Shown piece by piece: positions 32,809 through 41,681 of a DNA stretch of 64,000 bases. The notes beneath the pieces were generated by a model. That model saw only the letters and a program-made list of their open reading frames with translations. It had not been told where the DNA came from and did not search any database. Positions within the stretch are counted from its first letter, which is position 1; each line of letters opens with the position of its first letter. Both the position numbers and the translations under genes were made by a program. Source of the DNA: Oscillospiraceae bacterium (GTDB lineage Bacteria; Bacillota; Clostridia; Oscillospirales; Ruminococcaceae); contig JAAWRH010000014.1 of the NCBI GenBank assembly GCA_022800935.1, forward strand, positions 1-64,000, read 5' to 3'.

Positions 32809-35214
32809 ATGGAGCAAGCAGCATCAATGCAATTTCTGGAGCTGAGGAGGCAGATTCTGCGGAAAAAGTTTTCGCGGATGAACGACCGCCAGGCGGAGGC
32901 CGTATTCCATGTAAACGGCCCTCTGCTGATCCTTGCAGGCGCCGGAAGCGGAAAGACAACAGTTCTGATTAACCGAATCGCCAACCTGATTCGGTATGGG
33001 ACAGGCTATTACGGCCTGTCAGTGCCGGAGGGCCTCACCGACGGGGACCTTCAGGCAATGCGGGACTGCCTGGACGGCAGGGAGACAGACAAGGGGAGGA
33101 TAGCGGCCTATCTCTCCCAGGGAGCAGTGCGCCCGTGGAACATTCTGGCAATCACCTTTACCAACAAGGCGGCCGGGGAGCTCAAGGAGCGGCTGAACGA
33201 GGCCCTTGGCGAGGAGGGGGACGGCATCCAGGCCTCCACCTTCCACTCCATGTGCGTGCGCATCCTGCGGATGGAGATCGAGCGGCTGGGGTATACCCGC
33301 AGTTTTACCATATATGACACCGACGATTCCATCCGGGTGCTCAAGGACTGCCTGCGGTCCTTGAACCTGGACGAGAAGATGTTCCCGCCCCGTCAGGTAT
33401 TATCCGCCATCAGCCGGGCAAAAGACACGGGAGAAGCACCGGAGGAAATGATCCGCCTGGCAGGGGACGACTACCGCCAGACCATCACCGGCAAGCTGTA
33501 CCTCCAGTACCAGAACGCCCTTAAATCCGCCAACGCGGTGGACTTTGACGATATTATTGTATTGACCGTCCGGCTGTTCCGGGAGTTCCCGGAGGTGCTG
33601 GAGCATTACCAGAACCGCTGGCGCTATATCATGGTGGACGAGTACCAGGACACCAACGACGCCCAGTACCAGCTCATCAGCCTGCTGGCCCAGAAGTACC
33701 AGAACCTCTGCGTGGTGGGCGACGACGACCAAAGTATTTATAAATTCCGCGGTGCCAACATCCGCAACATCCTCAGCTTTGAAAAGCAGTTCCCCAACGC
33801 CCAGGTTATCCGGCTGGAGCAGAACTACCGCTGTACCCAGAATATCCTCAACGCCGCCAACGAGGTCATCCGCCACAACACGGAGCGCAAGGGAAAGACC
33901 CTCTGGACCCAGAACGACACCGGCTCCCTGATTCAGATTACCCGCACCGCGGACGAGCAGGGGGAGGCCTCCTTCATCGCGGAAAGGATTATGGAGCACG
34001 TCAGAGAGGGCGGGAAATTTTCGGACAACGCGGTGCTGTACCGGATGAATGCTCAGTCCAACGCCATTGAAAAGACCCTCCTGCGCAGCGCAATCCCCTA
34101 TAAGATTATGGGCGGCATCAAGTTCTATGAGCGCAAAGAGGTCAAGGACATGGTGGCCTATCTCAGCGTGCTCAACAACCCGGCGGACAACCTCCGCCTG
34201 CGGCGTATCATCAACGAGCCCAAACGGGGCATCGGCGAGGCCACTATCATGGCGGCCCAGCAGATAGCGGACGGACTGGGGACCACTCTGTTTGAGGTCA
34301 TCCAGAATGCGGAAAGCTATCCCGCCCTTTCCAAAAAGGCCAAGGTGCTCACCGAGTTTACTGACATCCTCCAGAACCTGATGGACGAGGTTGACGCAAC
34401 GCCCCTGGAGGAGCTGTTCGACCGCCTGCTGGAGGACAGCGGATACCAGAAGTACCTGGAGCTCCAGGGCGCGGAGGGGAAAAACCGGCTGGAAAACGTC
34501 CAGGAGCTGAAATCCAACATTGTCAAATACGCCGCCGAGGCGGAGACCCCCTCCCTGGCGGAGTTTTTGGAGGAGATTGCCCTCTACACCGACCTGGACC
34601 AGCTGGACGGCAGCAGCGACTATGTAATCATGATGACACTGCACTCCGCCAAGGGGCTGGAGTTTGAGAACGTGTTCATCGCGGGGATGGAGGACGGCAT
34701 CTTTCCGGGGCGGCAGGCGATACTCATCTCCAGCGAGCTGGAGGAGGAGCGGCGGCTGGCCTATGTGGGCATCACCAGGGCAAAGCAGCGGTTGTACATG
34801 ACGGCGGCGGCCCAGAGACTGCTGTTCGGGCAGACCATCCGCAACAGTGTGTCACGTTTTGCCCTGGAGATACCGGAGGAATACCGGGAGCTGGAGGACC
34901 GGACCATCATCACGGCGGCCCAGTTAAAGGAGAACAACAACCACGCCCTGCGGCGGAAGATGATGATGCAGTCGGGGCGTTCGCTGGGAATCGGGATGGG
35001 TTCCGGCGGGATAGCGACGGCGGCGCGGCGGGCAGATAAGGCGGTTGAGCAGATGCCGCTGGCCATAGGCGACCGGGTAAAGCACAAGATTTTCGGGGAA
35101 GGGACGGTACTGAGCGCAATTCCCATGGGGAATGACACATTGGTGGAAATAGCCTTTGACCGTGTCGGCTCCAAGAAGATCATGCAAAATTTCGCCAAGC
35201 TGGAAAGAGCGTAA
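32809..35214 (+). CDS. pcrA: UvrD/PcrA-type DNA helicase
   Basis: 801 aa SF1A 3'-5' helicase for DNA repair and removal of replication blocks. Q-motif region MNDRQAEAV, Walker A AGAGSGKT (43-50), motif Ia AITFTNKAA, Walker B VDEYQDTN, motif III VVGDDDQSIYKFRGA, motif IV EQNYRCT, motif V TLHSAKGLEFENVF and motif VI YVGITRAKQRLY are all present. The C-terminal Tudor-like tail (GDRVKHKIFGEGTV) is the PcrA mark for RNA polymerase contact. Between motif I and Ia there are about 40 extra residues. ATG 32809 has GGAGG eight bases upstream. Confidence 0.93.
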   Translation: MEQAASMQFLELRRQILRKKFSRMNDRQAEAVFHVNGPLLILAGAGSGKTTVLINRIANLIRYGTGYYGLSVPEGLTDGDLQAMRDCLDGRETDKGRIAAYLSQGAVRPWNILAITFTNKAAGELKERLNEALGEEGDGIQASTFHSMCVRILRMEIERLGYTRSFTIYDTDDSIRVLKDCLRSLNLDEKMFPPRQVLSAISRAKDTGEAPEEMIRLAGDDYRQTITGKLYLQYQNALKSANAVDFDDIIVLTVRLFREFPEVLEHYQNRWRYIMVDEYQDTNDAQYQLISLLAQKYQNLCVVGDDDQSIYKFRGANIRNILSFEKQFPNAQVIRLEQNYRCTQNILNAANEVIRHNTERKGKTLWTQNDTGSLIQITRTADEQGEASFIAERIMEHVREGGKFSDNAVLYRMNAQSNAIEKTLLRSAIPYKIMGGIKFYERKEVKDMVAYLSVLNNPADNLRLRRIINEPKRGIGEATIMAAQQIADGLGTTLFEVIQNAESYPALSKKAKVLTEFTDILQNLMDEVDATPLEELFDRLLEDSGYQKYLELQGAEGKNRLENVQELKSNIVKYAAEAETPSLAEFLEEIALYTDLDQLDGSSDYVIMMTLHSAKGLEFENVFIAGMEDGIFPGRQAILISSELEEERRLAYVGITRAKQRLYMTAAAQRLLFGQTIRNSVSRFALEIPEEYRELEDRTIITAAQLKENNNHALRRKMMMQSGRSLGIGMGSGGIATAARRADKAVEQMPLAIGDRVKHKIFGEGTVLSAIPMGNDTLVEIAFDRVGSKKIMQNFAKLERA

Positions 35215-35217
35215 AGC

Positions 35218-35306
35218 GTGTTTCGGGTCCAGGGGGCTTTTCAAAAGCCTCCTGGCAGGTTTCCAAAGGGCGGCGCTCTTTGGTCGCGCCCGCAAGCGCG
35301 AAACAC
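35218..35306. other. Branched inverted-repeat structure after pcrA
   Basis: An outer pair GTGTTTCG (35218-35225) / CGAAACAC (35299-35306) encloses two hairpins: CCAGGGGGCTTTT / AAAAGCCTCCTGG (35229-35255) and CCAAAG / CTTTGG (35263-35283), plus a GCGC/GCGC mini-stem. The fold would be a multi-branch junction. It starts three bases after the pcrA stop. Not a simple terminator, as no U-tract follows. Confidence 0.5.
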
Positions 35307-35357
35307 CCCTGCACCAACTAAAAAATCCGTAAAACCATCACCTAAAACCCACTAATC

Positions 35358-35476
35358 AAAAAGCCCGTTTATTTTCTCGTCCCGGTGGCACCCTAACCCC
35401 AGTTTCCATAAACTTATGAGAGGAAATCATCCGGGCTTTTTGCCCAGCGAAAGGCTGGAAGCGGCGTTCAGCCGCT
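35358..35476. other. Second structured intergenic element
   Basis: Long-range pair AAAAAGCCCG (35358-35367) / CGGGCTTTTT (35432-35441), then hairpins CCAGC-GAAAG-GCTGG (35444-35458) and AGCGGC-GTTCA-GCCGCT (35460-35476). The U-tract after the first stem could end transcription on either strand. No ORF with an RBS lies in 35215-35607. Confidence 0.45.
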
Positions 35477-35549
35477 GACAGCATCTTTCGCGGACCGGGC
35501 GATGGCGCTAAGGATAACCGTCAGTTCAACCCACTCCAAAAAACAAATC

Positions 35550-35585
35550 GAGCCGAAAAACCAGAAAGCCCCGGTTTTTCGGCTC
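35550..35585 (-). terminator. Terminator of the helicase-loader operon
   Basis: Perfect 13-bp stem GAGCCGAAAAACC / GGTTTTTCGGCTC with a 10-base loop; on the minus strand it is followed by GATTTGTTTTTT. Confidence 0.75.
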
Positions 35586-35607
35586 AAATTTTAATGTCCT
35601 CGGCCCG

Positions 35608-36633
35608 CTATCGACCGGGATAGCTCTCCGAACTGCCGGCCGTCAGTCTCTGGGAAAACTTGATATGCCTGATATCCTTCCCATAGAAGCGGTAAATCCG
35701 GCACACACCCAGCAGCCGGGAGACAAGCCGCTGGGTATACCTTTTCTCAATATCGGGAAAGTCCAGGTTGGTGCTGATGATAAAGGGAAGCCCCTTTAAT
35801 ATCCGCGTGTTGATTAGATTATAGACCATGGTCTGCATAAACTGGCTTTGGAACTCCGCCCCCAGGTCGTCCAGAATGAGGAAATCGCATTCGCTGGCTG
35901 TCTCAAAGGTGTCCGCCGGTTCCCGCTCCCGCCGGAAATGCTCCTTTTCAATGGCGGAAAACAGGTTTTGGGAGGTGACGTACAAAACGCCGTATCCCTT
36001 TTGAATTACCTCCCTGGCGATGGCCAGGGACAGATGGGTTTTCCCCAGTCCGGTGGAGCCGGTAAAAAGCATACTGGGGGATTCCAGGGTGAAGCTGTCC
36101 GCGTACTCCCGGCACTTGCCGTACACCTCCTGCATGAGGAACCGGGCGTCCACCCCCAGTCCGGGAATCACCTCGGTGGGATAATAGGAAAGGGAGAAAT
36201 CCTCAAAGCCCCGCAGGGACATGGCAGAGGCCTCGTTGAGCTTCTTCAGCGCAATCTGGGTCAAAAGCTGCTTGTAACAGGCGCAGCGGTACGGCCCGTT
36301 GAAGCCGGTGTCGTCACAGGCCGGGCACTGGTACTGGGGCTGGAGGCTGTCCGCCGGGAAACCGTTTTGGACCAGCAGCTCGCCAATCCGCCGCTGGACG
36401 CCCTGGTTGTACTCCTTGAGCCGTTCGATCATCGCCGGGGCCTTCTCCCCCGCCCCCAGCACCAGCCGGGCCACCTTCAGCCCGGTATTGGAGATTTCCC
36501 GCTCCAGCTGCGCCACCTCCGGGACCTCCAGATGAATCTTTTCCCGGCGGAGGGTACACTGCTGCTCGGCTTCGGTGCGGCGGCGCTGCATCTGGGCGGT
36601 TGCCTCCGCGTATATTTCCTTGGAAAAGGACAT
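35608..36633 (-). CDS. DnaC/DnaI-like replicative helicase loader ATPase
   Basis: 341 aa AAA+ protein that loads the DnaB-type helicase. N-terminal helical region (about 1-95), a Cys cluster CPACDDTG...CAC (about 99-114) likely binding Zn as in DnaI, Walker A GSTGLGKTHLS (about 191-201), Walker B FLILDDLG (about 249-256) and the later STNL sensor segment. It follows the DnaD gene by 44 bases, the standard clostridial pairing. RBS AAGGAGG. Confidence 0.9.
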   Translation of the reverse strand: MSFSKEIYAEATAQMQRRRTEAEQQCTLRREKIHLEVPEVAQLEREISNTGLKVARLVLGAGEKAPAMIERLKEYNQGVQRRIGELLVQNGFPADSLQPQYQCPACDDTGFNGPYRCACYKQLLTQIALKKLNEASAMSLRGFEDFSLSYYPTEVIPGLGVDARFLMQEVYGKCREYADSFTLESPSMLFTGSTGLGKTHLSLAIAREVIQKGYGVLYVTSQNLFSAIEKEHFRREREPADTFETASECDFLILDDLGAEFQSQFMQTMVYNLINTRILKGLPFIISTNLDFPDIEKRYTQRLVSRLLGVCRIYRFYGKDIRHIKFSQRLTAGSSESYPGR

Positions 36634-36677
36634 GGACCGGGCCTCCTTCTTCTCTCGTTCATTGCGGTTTTATGTAA

Positions 36678-37745
36678 TCATGCCCTCCCCTTCTGGGGGT
36701 TGATGGCCGCGTCCAGCAGCAGACGGTTGATTTCATCCAAATCATAGGAGGGCGTCCCCAAACCATCCTGCCCCTTCCGCGCCGCGGGGACAGAGGACTG
36801 CTTCGCCGGTTCCTCCCGCTTCTGCTCCTGCATGGCCTCCTGGGGGGTGGTGATCTTCTTCTCCTGCCAGGACTTCAATATGGAATCCACATAGGGAAAG
36901 CTCAGCTTCCCTATCCGCTCAATGGTCCGCTCATACGCCAGCCGTATCAGCTGGATTCCGCTGTGGTATTCCCCATACCACTTGTTGACATACGCCTGCT
37001 CCTTCTCCACCAGCTCCCGGTCCCGTATCCCAAAGGCCGCCTTGACCTCCCCCGCCCAGGAATTGCGCTCCTCCAGGCCGCGTATATGCTCCTCCGCCGT
37101 CTCCAGGGAGTTGACTCCCGCGTCCTGCCAGTCCAGCGCCACCCGCTCTATGTACCGCATCTGCCGCTTGCCCAGGGAACAGCAGTACTGTATTACCATT
37201 AGGATAACGTCAATCGGAATCCCCGCCCAGTCGTACAGGTAAATCAACGAGCTGCGGTCAGTGAGCTGGAGGTATTTCCCCAGCTTTTCCGACGCCGCCT
37301 GGAACAGGAACTCGATATTGGGGTCCTTGGCCATCATGGCGGCTATCTGCTCGTTTGTGGGGCGGCCCCGGTAGGTGGAGGCCATCCCCTTGGGCGGAAG
37401 CTCCTGCCGGGGGCGGGATTCCTTCTGCTTAGGCGGGACCGCCGCCGGAACCGTCTCCGTGGGCTCCGGCGGGGACTGGACGGGAGCCGCCTGCTGGAGA
37501 CGTGCCTGTCCGGAGGCGGTGAGTATCCCCTCGTTGACCCAGTACCGCAGGGCGTCGCGGACCTCCGCCGCGTCGGTGGCCAGCTCCGCCGCAATCTCCT
37601 CCTCCTGCGCCGAACCGCCCCGCCGCAGCAGAATGAGCAGCGCCCGCAGGGACAGGGCCCCGCAGGTCCGGATGTATTTATCCACAACCTGTACAGGGAC
37701 CGCAAATATATTACGCCATTCACTGGCGGAAACCGTGTATTCCAT
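36678..37745 (-). CDS. DnaD/DnaB-like primosome protein
   Basis: 355 aa. N-terminal winged-helix region (about 1-80), a Pro/Gln/Glu-rich linker (about 85-125) and two DnaD-type helical domains (about 135-210 and 220-300); the second holds the YxxxILxxW signature as YVDSILKSW. Such proteins remodel origin DNA and recruit the helicase loader encoded next. ATG 37745 follows GGGGAGG; the longer frame upstream has no RBS. Confidence 0.87.
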   Translation of the reverse strand: MEYTVSASEWRNIFAVPVQVVDKYIRTCGALSLRALLILLRRGGSAQEEEIAAELATDAAEVRDALRYWVNEGILTASGQARLQQAAPVQSPPEPTETVPAAVPPKQKESRPRQELPPKGMASTYRGRPTNEQIAAMMAKDPNIEFLFQAASEKLGKYLQLTDRSSLIYLYDWAGIPIDVILMVIQYCCSLGKRQMRYIERVALDWQDAGVNSLETAEEHIRGLEERNSWAGEVKAAFGIRDRELVEKEQAYVNKWYGEYHSGIQLIRLAYERTIERIGKLSFPYVDSILKSWQEKKITTPQEAMQEQKREEPAKQSSVPAARKGQDGLGTPSYDLDEINRLLLDAAINPQKGRA

Positions 37746-37928
37746 TTTCCCGCCTCCCCTGAACCAGAAAAAGACAGGGTGGAGGCTCGCCTCCATCCCC
37801 GTGCATCTGTTTTAATGGTCTAGCAAAAGCGCCGGGACGGCTTGTCCTCCGGCGTTCTCTCTCCATTATACCATGACCATGCCTTTCACACAATCGTTTT
37901 TTATTGACTTTTTTGTCAAACGGCCCCC

Positions 37929-38507
37929 TTACGGGAGGACAGAATAGGAACCGCCGTCTGACACCAGGCACTTTCCGGAGTAAAAGCGGGAATCCGGCCC
38001 GCCCAGGAACGCGGCAACAGGGCCAAGGCCCTTTGCCTTAGAGGAAACAACACAGTTGACACAGATTCCATACCGTTCCCACTCGACCGCAGCCGCGCCG
38101 GTGAGGGCCCGCACAGCCCCCTGGACCATGACTGCGGAAACATCCCCGCCGGAACGAATCAGGTGGATGATACGCCCCTCGCCCTGGGCCTTCATATAGG
38201 GGAAACACTCCTGCATCCAAAGGAGAGCTGCGGCGGGCCCCTCTATCCACACGGTGTTAAGCTCCTCCTGCCGGACAGCCTCCGCCGGAACGGAAGGGCA
38301 CTCCGGCAAAAATCCCGCAGCGTTGAGCAGAATATCGACGCTGCCAAAGCACTCCGCAGCTTTCTGCACCACTGCCCTTATCTGCTCCTGACCGGCTGTA
38401 TCGCAGATGACCTTCACCCCCAGCCGCGCCAGGTACTGGGCGATTCCCCTCCCCGGCTCCCGGTCCGCGCCGGTGACAACGGCGGTCTTTTCCTGTAGCT
38501 GTTTCAT
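37929..38507 (-). CDS. Degenerate short-chain dehydrogenase/reductase family protein
   Basis: 192 aa, against about 250 for classical SDRs. Family traits remain: VVTGA at the N-terminus, LLNAAGF (the NAG motif), AVRALTGAAAVEWERYGICVNCV and a closing FYSGKCLVSDGG. But the glycine loop is changed (TGADREPGRG), and the YxxSK catalytic pair is replaced in SAVMVQGAV, so Tyr and Lys are both missing. It probably is not an active oxidoreductase; a binding or structural role is open. It starts ten bases after the lipoprotein gene ends (RBS AAGGAG). Confidence 0.7.
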   Translation of the reverse strand: MKQLQEKTAVVTGADREPGRGIAQYLARLGVKVICDTAGQEQIRAVVQKAAECFGSVDILLNAAGFLPECPSVPAEAVRQEELNTVWIEGPAAALLWMQECFPYMKAQGEGRIIHLIRSGGDVSAVMVQGAVRALTGAAAVEWERYGICVNCVVSSKAKGLGPVAAFLGGPDSRFYSGKCLVSDGGSYSVLP

Positions 38508-38517
38508 GCAGGCTCCT

Positions 38518-39189
38518 TTACTGTCCAATCTTATCCCCGCTGTATTTTTCCTTTAGGTTATTCCAAATTTGCAGGCAATCCTCTCTGTTTTCCGCGGGAA
38601 TTGGGCAGACGGCAATCCGGTTTTCAGTATCGCCGTCCTCCCCTTCACAGAGGTACAAGCCTGTTGTTCCGCCGGTTTCCGCCTCCGACTCCACTACCAA
38701 TACTTCCAGATAGGGATACCATTGGCCGGTGATGCCCTCAAATACCCCGAACCTGTCTCTGGAGTTGTCGTAAAGGCGGCGGAAGGACTGGCTTTCCGGA
38801 TGGTACTCGATATCGGTGAAGATAGGGTCCCCCTCGATGGTGACATAGCTCACCCGCAGCATTGCCGGATTTCCATTCTCCACCTTTTGTAGAAATTCAG
38901 TGATTTTATCCCCGTTGTACTGAACAACCCCGTGGACCTCCGAGACCACACCGTCCTTTTCCCTCTGTTCATCCGGATAGGAGGCGGGAAGCTCCTCCAG
39001 CGGTGTGACGCCGTAAGGCGTATCGACGGCCCTGTCCGCCTGACCGGAAACCGGTTCCTCCTCAGCCTGTACAGAGGCGGAGGAGTGGGAACTGAGGGGG
39101 ACAAAAACAGGGTCAGAGATTTCCTCCCCTGAAAAAGAGCAGCCCGCCAGCAGCAGAGCCGCCGACAGAATCAACAAAAGCAAACGCAA
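38518..39189 (-). CDS. Lipoprotein, DUF4362-like
   Basis: 223 aa. Signal peptide with lipobox LLLAGC (Cys 16), a Ser/Glu-rich stretch, then a domain (about 75-220) beginning EQREKDGVVSEVHGVVQYNGDKI that resembles the DUF4362 pattern (VxxHG...N...F). Secreted and membrane-anchored; function unknown. Operon with the SDR-like gene. Confidence 0.6.
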   Translation of the reverse strand: MRLLLLILSAALLLAGCSFSGEEISDPVFVPLSSHSSASVQAEEEPVSGQADRAVDTPYGVTPLEELPASYPDEQREKDGVVSEVHGVVQYNGDKITEFLQKVENGNPAMLRVSYVTIEGDPIFTDIEYHPESQSFRRLYDNSRDRFGVFEGITGQWYPYLEVLVVESEAETGGTTGLYLCEGEDGDTENRIAVCPIPAENREDCLQIWNNLKEKYSGDKIGQ

Positions 39190-39328
39190 GAAAAAGCCCT
39201 CCTTTACCGTTGGTTGAAAAAGAATGCAATATTACAGATTTTCACCGTCTGCCGGTTTCTACCTATAATGTGTCGAAAGAAGGTCATTTTCCTGCGCTTT
39301 CCGAAAGGTTTTTCCCACAGAGGGCGGT

Positions 39329-40393
39329 TCAGCGCTGGCCGGAGAACCGCTTCTTAATACTGCCCAGGGTGTCCTTGGCCTTTTGGGCGCTCTGCACCAG
39401 TGTGTAGGCGGTGGGGTTGATGATGTAGTTGAATTCTCCGGCGTACTCCACCAGCTCCCCGTTCTTAAAGCTCTTTTTGAACATATACACGCCGTACAGA
39501 TGCTCATCTTCCGCCGGGTCGATGGTGACGCCCTGGAAATCGTAAATCTGGCAGTGGTTCTGGAAGGCCCACCGGATCATCTCCCACTGCATCAGGTAGT
39601 TGGCGTTGAGCTCCCGGTGCTGGTTGGAGGTCGCACCGTACACATGGCAGGTCTTTCCGGCGTACTGGACCGTGATAGCCCCGGTGATGGGTTCCTCCTG
39701 AAAATAGGTGACGTACAGCCGGATATCGTCACCAAAGGCATCCAGAAACCGCTCCAGGTATTCCTTGGGCCGGACCGAAAAGCTGTCCCGCGCCCCGGTG
39801 TCCTGATAGATGCGGTAGAAATCGTCCAGTCCGGTTTTCTTGTCGCAGACACGGCATTCCACCCCGTTTTTCAGGGCATACCGGACACAGTAACGGGATT
39901 TCCTGCCGATGGTCATAAACAGGTCGTCCTCGGTGCCGGTCTGGGGCAGGCGTATCAGGTAATTGTGGCGGGTCTGGATGGTCTCGTGGTGCTTTGCCCC
40001 CGGCTGGAAGGAGAACCCCAGCTCCTTCAGGATGCCGATGGTCTCCTCGTCGTCCGCCATGACGCAGGGGTCCCATTTCAGGATATATCCATTGTACTGC
40101 TTGGCGACCTCCAGCGCGCCGTCCAGCAGGTCCTTTAATACCTCTTTATCCCGGTAATCACAGACCGGGCCCCTGGGACAATAGAGCATGGAAGCGCCTA
40201 CCACCGGCATTTTCATAATCAAAATCAGCGCTCCCCCGACGATATTCCCCCACTTGTTCCGGGAGACCACCACCTCCGACTGCCAGTTGTTCTTCACCTT
40301 AGTCCAGTTGAGGGACTGGGTAAACCCGCCGTTTATATGGGAGTGGACAAAGGCCTCGTACTCCGGATACTGTTCTTTTTTCAGGATTTCCAT
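39329..40393 (-). CDS. FemAB family peptidyltransferase (lipid II interpeptide bridge), second copy
   Basis: 354 aa, two GNAT-like halves as in FemX/FemA/MurM enzymes that add amino acids from aminoacyl-tRNA to the lipid II stem peptide. Typical patches: TQSLNWTKVKNNW, MLYCPRGPVCDY, RKSRYCVRYALKNGVECR, YGATSNQHRELNANYLMQW split by family numbering and the late YGVYMFKKSFKNGELVEYAGEF. The insertion coiled-coil arm of staphylococcal FemA is short or absent. It is three bases downstream of a clear paralogue, so the pair arose by tandem duplication. Confidence 0.88.
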   Translation of the reverse strand: MEILKKEQYPEYEAFVHSHINGGFTQSLNWTKVKNNWQSEVVVSRNKWGNIVGGALILIMKMPVVGASMLYCPRGPVCDYRDKEVLKDLLDGALEVAKQYNGYILKWDPCVMADDEETIGILKELGFSFQPGAKHHETIQTRHNYLIRLPQTGTEDDLFMTIGRKSRYCVRYALKNGVECRVCDKKTGLDDFYRIYQDTGARDSFSVRPKEYLERFLDAFGDDIRLYVTYFQEEPITGAITVQYAGKTCHVYGATSNQHRELNANYLMQWEMIRWAFQNHCQIYDFQGVTIDPAEDEHLYGVYMFKKSFKNGELVEYAGEFNYIINPTAYTLVQSAQKAKDTLGSIKKRFSGQR

Positions 40394-40396
40394 CGT

Positions 40397-41545
40397 TTAT
40401 TTTCCCTCCTGCTGCTGGCTTCCGCCGTTTTCCTGTTTGTCCGCTTTGTCCGCCTTCTTCGGGGAATTGCGCTCCTCCCGGAGGCGGTGCAGGCGGCGGC
40501 GGAAATCGTAATAGTGCCGCCGCCCCTCCTGGGCCATGGTGAACAGGCGGTGCATGGCCGGGCGGAAGATATAATCAAACTCTCCGGCATATCCCACGGC
40601 ACGGCCGTTAAAGCCCTTCTTGAAGCGGTAAACGCCGTACATGGGGCTGTCGGGGTCGCAGTTGACGGGGATGCCCAAAAAGTCGTAGATATAGCAGCCG
40701 CCCTCCAGCGCCCAGCCGATCATCTCCCACTGCATCAGGTAGTTGGGCATGACGTTGCGGTATTTGCTGTCCGACGCGCCGAAGATATAGTTGGTTTTCC
40801 CTGCGTACTGGCAGCACATGGCCCCGGACAGGGGCACGCCTTCATAATAGCACAGGTACAGCCGCATATTTTCGCCGAACGCGTCCAGCATTTTGGCGTA
40901 ATATTCCTTGGAACGGTCGGTGAAGTTGTCGCGCTCCGCCGTAATACGGGAGAGCATGACGAAATCGTCCAGCCCCTCCTTGCCGCAGACGCGGCATTCC
41001 ACATTGTGCCGCTTGGCGACGCGGATATTATACCGGGTCTTCTGGCTGAAGGAGGCGATGACCTCATCGGGGGTTTTGCCCTGGATATCCGGCAGGATGT
41101 AGTTATACCGCCGCTGGACCGTCTCGCTTTCTGCACAGCCCTCCTTGATCTGATAGCCCAGGGCGCGGAAGGTATCAATGACAGGGCGGTCGGTCTCTTC
41201 CACCATGGGGTCGCATTTGAAGAAAACCCCCTTGTGCTTCTGGGCCAGCTCCCGGATACCGGAGAGCAGCACCTGCATAACCCCCTTATCCAGGTAATCG
41301 CAGACCGGGCCGCGTGGGGAATAGAGCATGGTATACCCCAGGGGGAGCTTTTTCAGCAGCACCAAGGCTCCGCCCCGGATGGCGCCGTCCTGGTCCCGCA
41401 CCACCAGGACCTCGTGGCCCCAGTTGTCCTTGACCTTGGTCCAGTTGACCGACTGCATAAAGCTGCCATAGCGGTGGGAAGAGGCAAAGTCTTCGTATTC
41501 GTCATAGCGGTCAGGGGGAAGAATCTCATATGAAAGCTGAGCCAT
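40397..41545 (-). CDS. FemAB family peptidyltransferase, first copy
   Basis: 382 aa, paralogous to the next gene along its length (QSVNWTKVKDNWGHEVL, MLYSPRGPVCDYLDKG, YGVYRFKKGFNGRAVGYAGEFDYI). The C-terminus carries an extra basic, charged tail (about 345-382). Two successive FemAB enzymes usually add successive residues to one bridge, so a two-step bridge is a reasonable inference. It lies directly downstream of the sortase-like genes on the same strand. Confidence 0.88.
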   Translation of the reverse strand: MAQLSYEILPPDRYDEYEDFASSHRYGSFMQSVNWTKVKDNWGHEVLVVRDQDGAIRGGALVLLKKLPLGYTMLYSPRGPVCDYLDKGVMQVLLSGIRELAQKHKGVFFKCDPMVEETDRPVIDTFRALGYQIKEGCAESETVQRRYNYILPDIQGKTPDEVIASFSQKTRYNIRVAKRHNVECRVCGKEGLDDFVMLSRITAERDNFTDRSKEYYAKMLDAFGENMRLYLCYYEGVPLSGAMCCQYAGKTNYIFGASDSKYRNVMPNYLMQWEMIGWALEGGCYIYDFLGIPVNCDPDSPMYGVYRFKKGFNGRAVGYAGEFDYIFRPAMHRLFTMAQEGRRHYYDFRRRLHRLREERNSPKKADKADKQENGGSQQQEGK

Positions 41546-41635
41546 TGATTTTACATTCCTTTCCGTTTGGTGCTGTTCCTTGATAATATGGGCTCATTTT
41601 GATGGAATCAAACAAAAGAATCACCTGAAAAACAT

Positions 41636-41666
41636 CCCTCCCAAGCATCTGCGACGCCGGGGAGGG
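41636..41666 (-). terminator. Terminator after the first sortase-like gene
   Basis: Minus strand: CCCTCCC, 17-base loop, GGGAGGG, then ATGTTTTT. It separates the sortase-like genes from the FemAB pair. Confidence 0.6.
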
Positions 41667-41681
41667 TGGTTAGGTGGGGCA

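Noticed and set aside
35380-35445. T-box-like text on the minus strand (AGGGTGCCACC) and a GAGGAAA...CCGGGC stretch on the plus strand recalling RNase P
   Set aside because: The T-box needs UGGN in the bulge, which is UGCC here, and no specifier loop or downstream aminoacyl gene fits. RNase P would need 350 or more bases with further conserved regions, which are absent.
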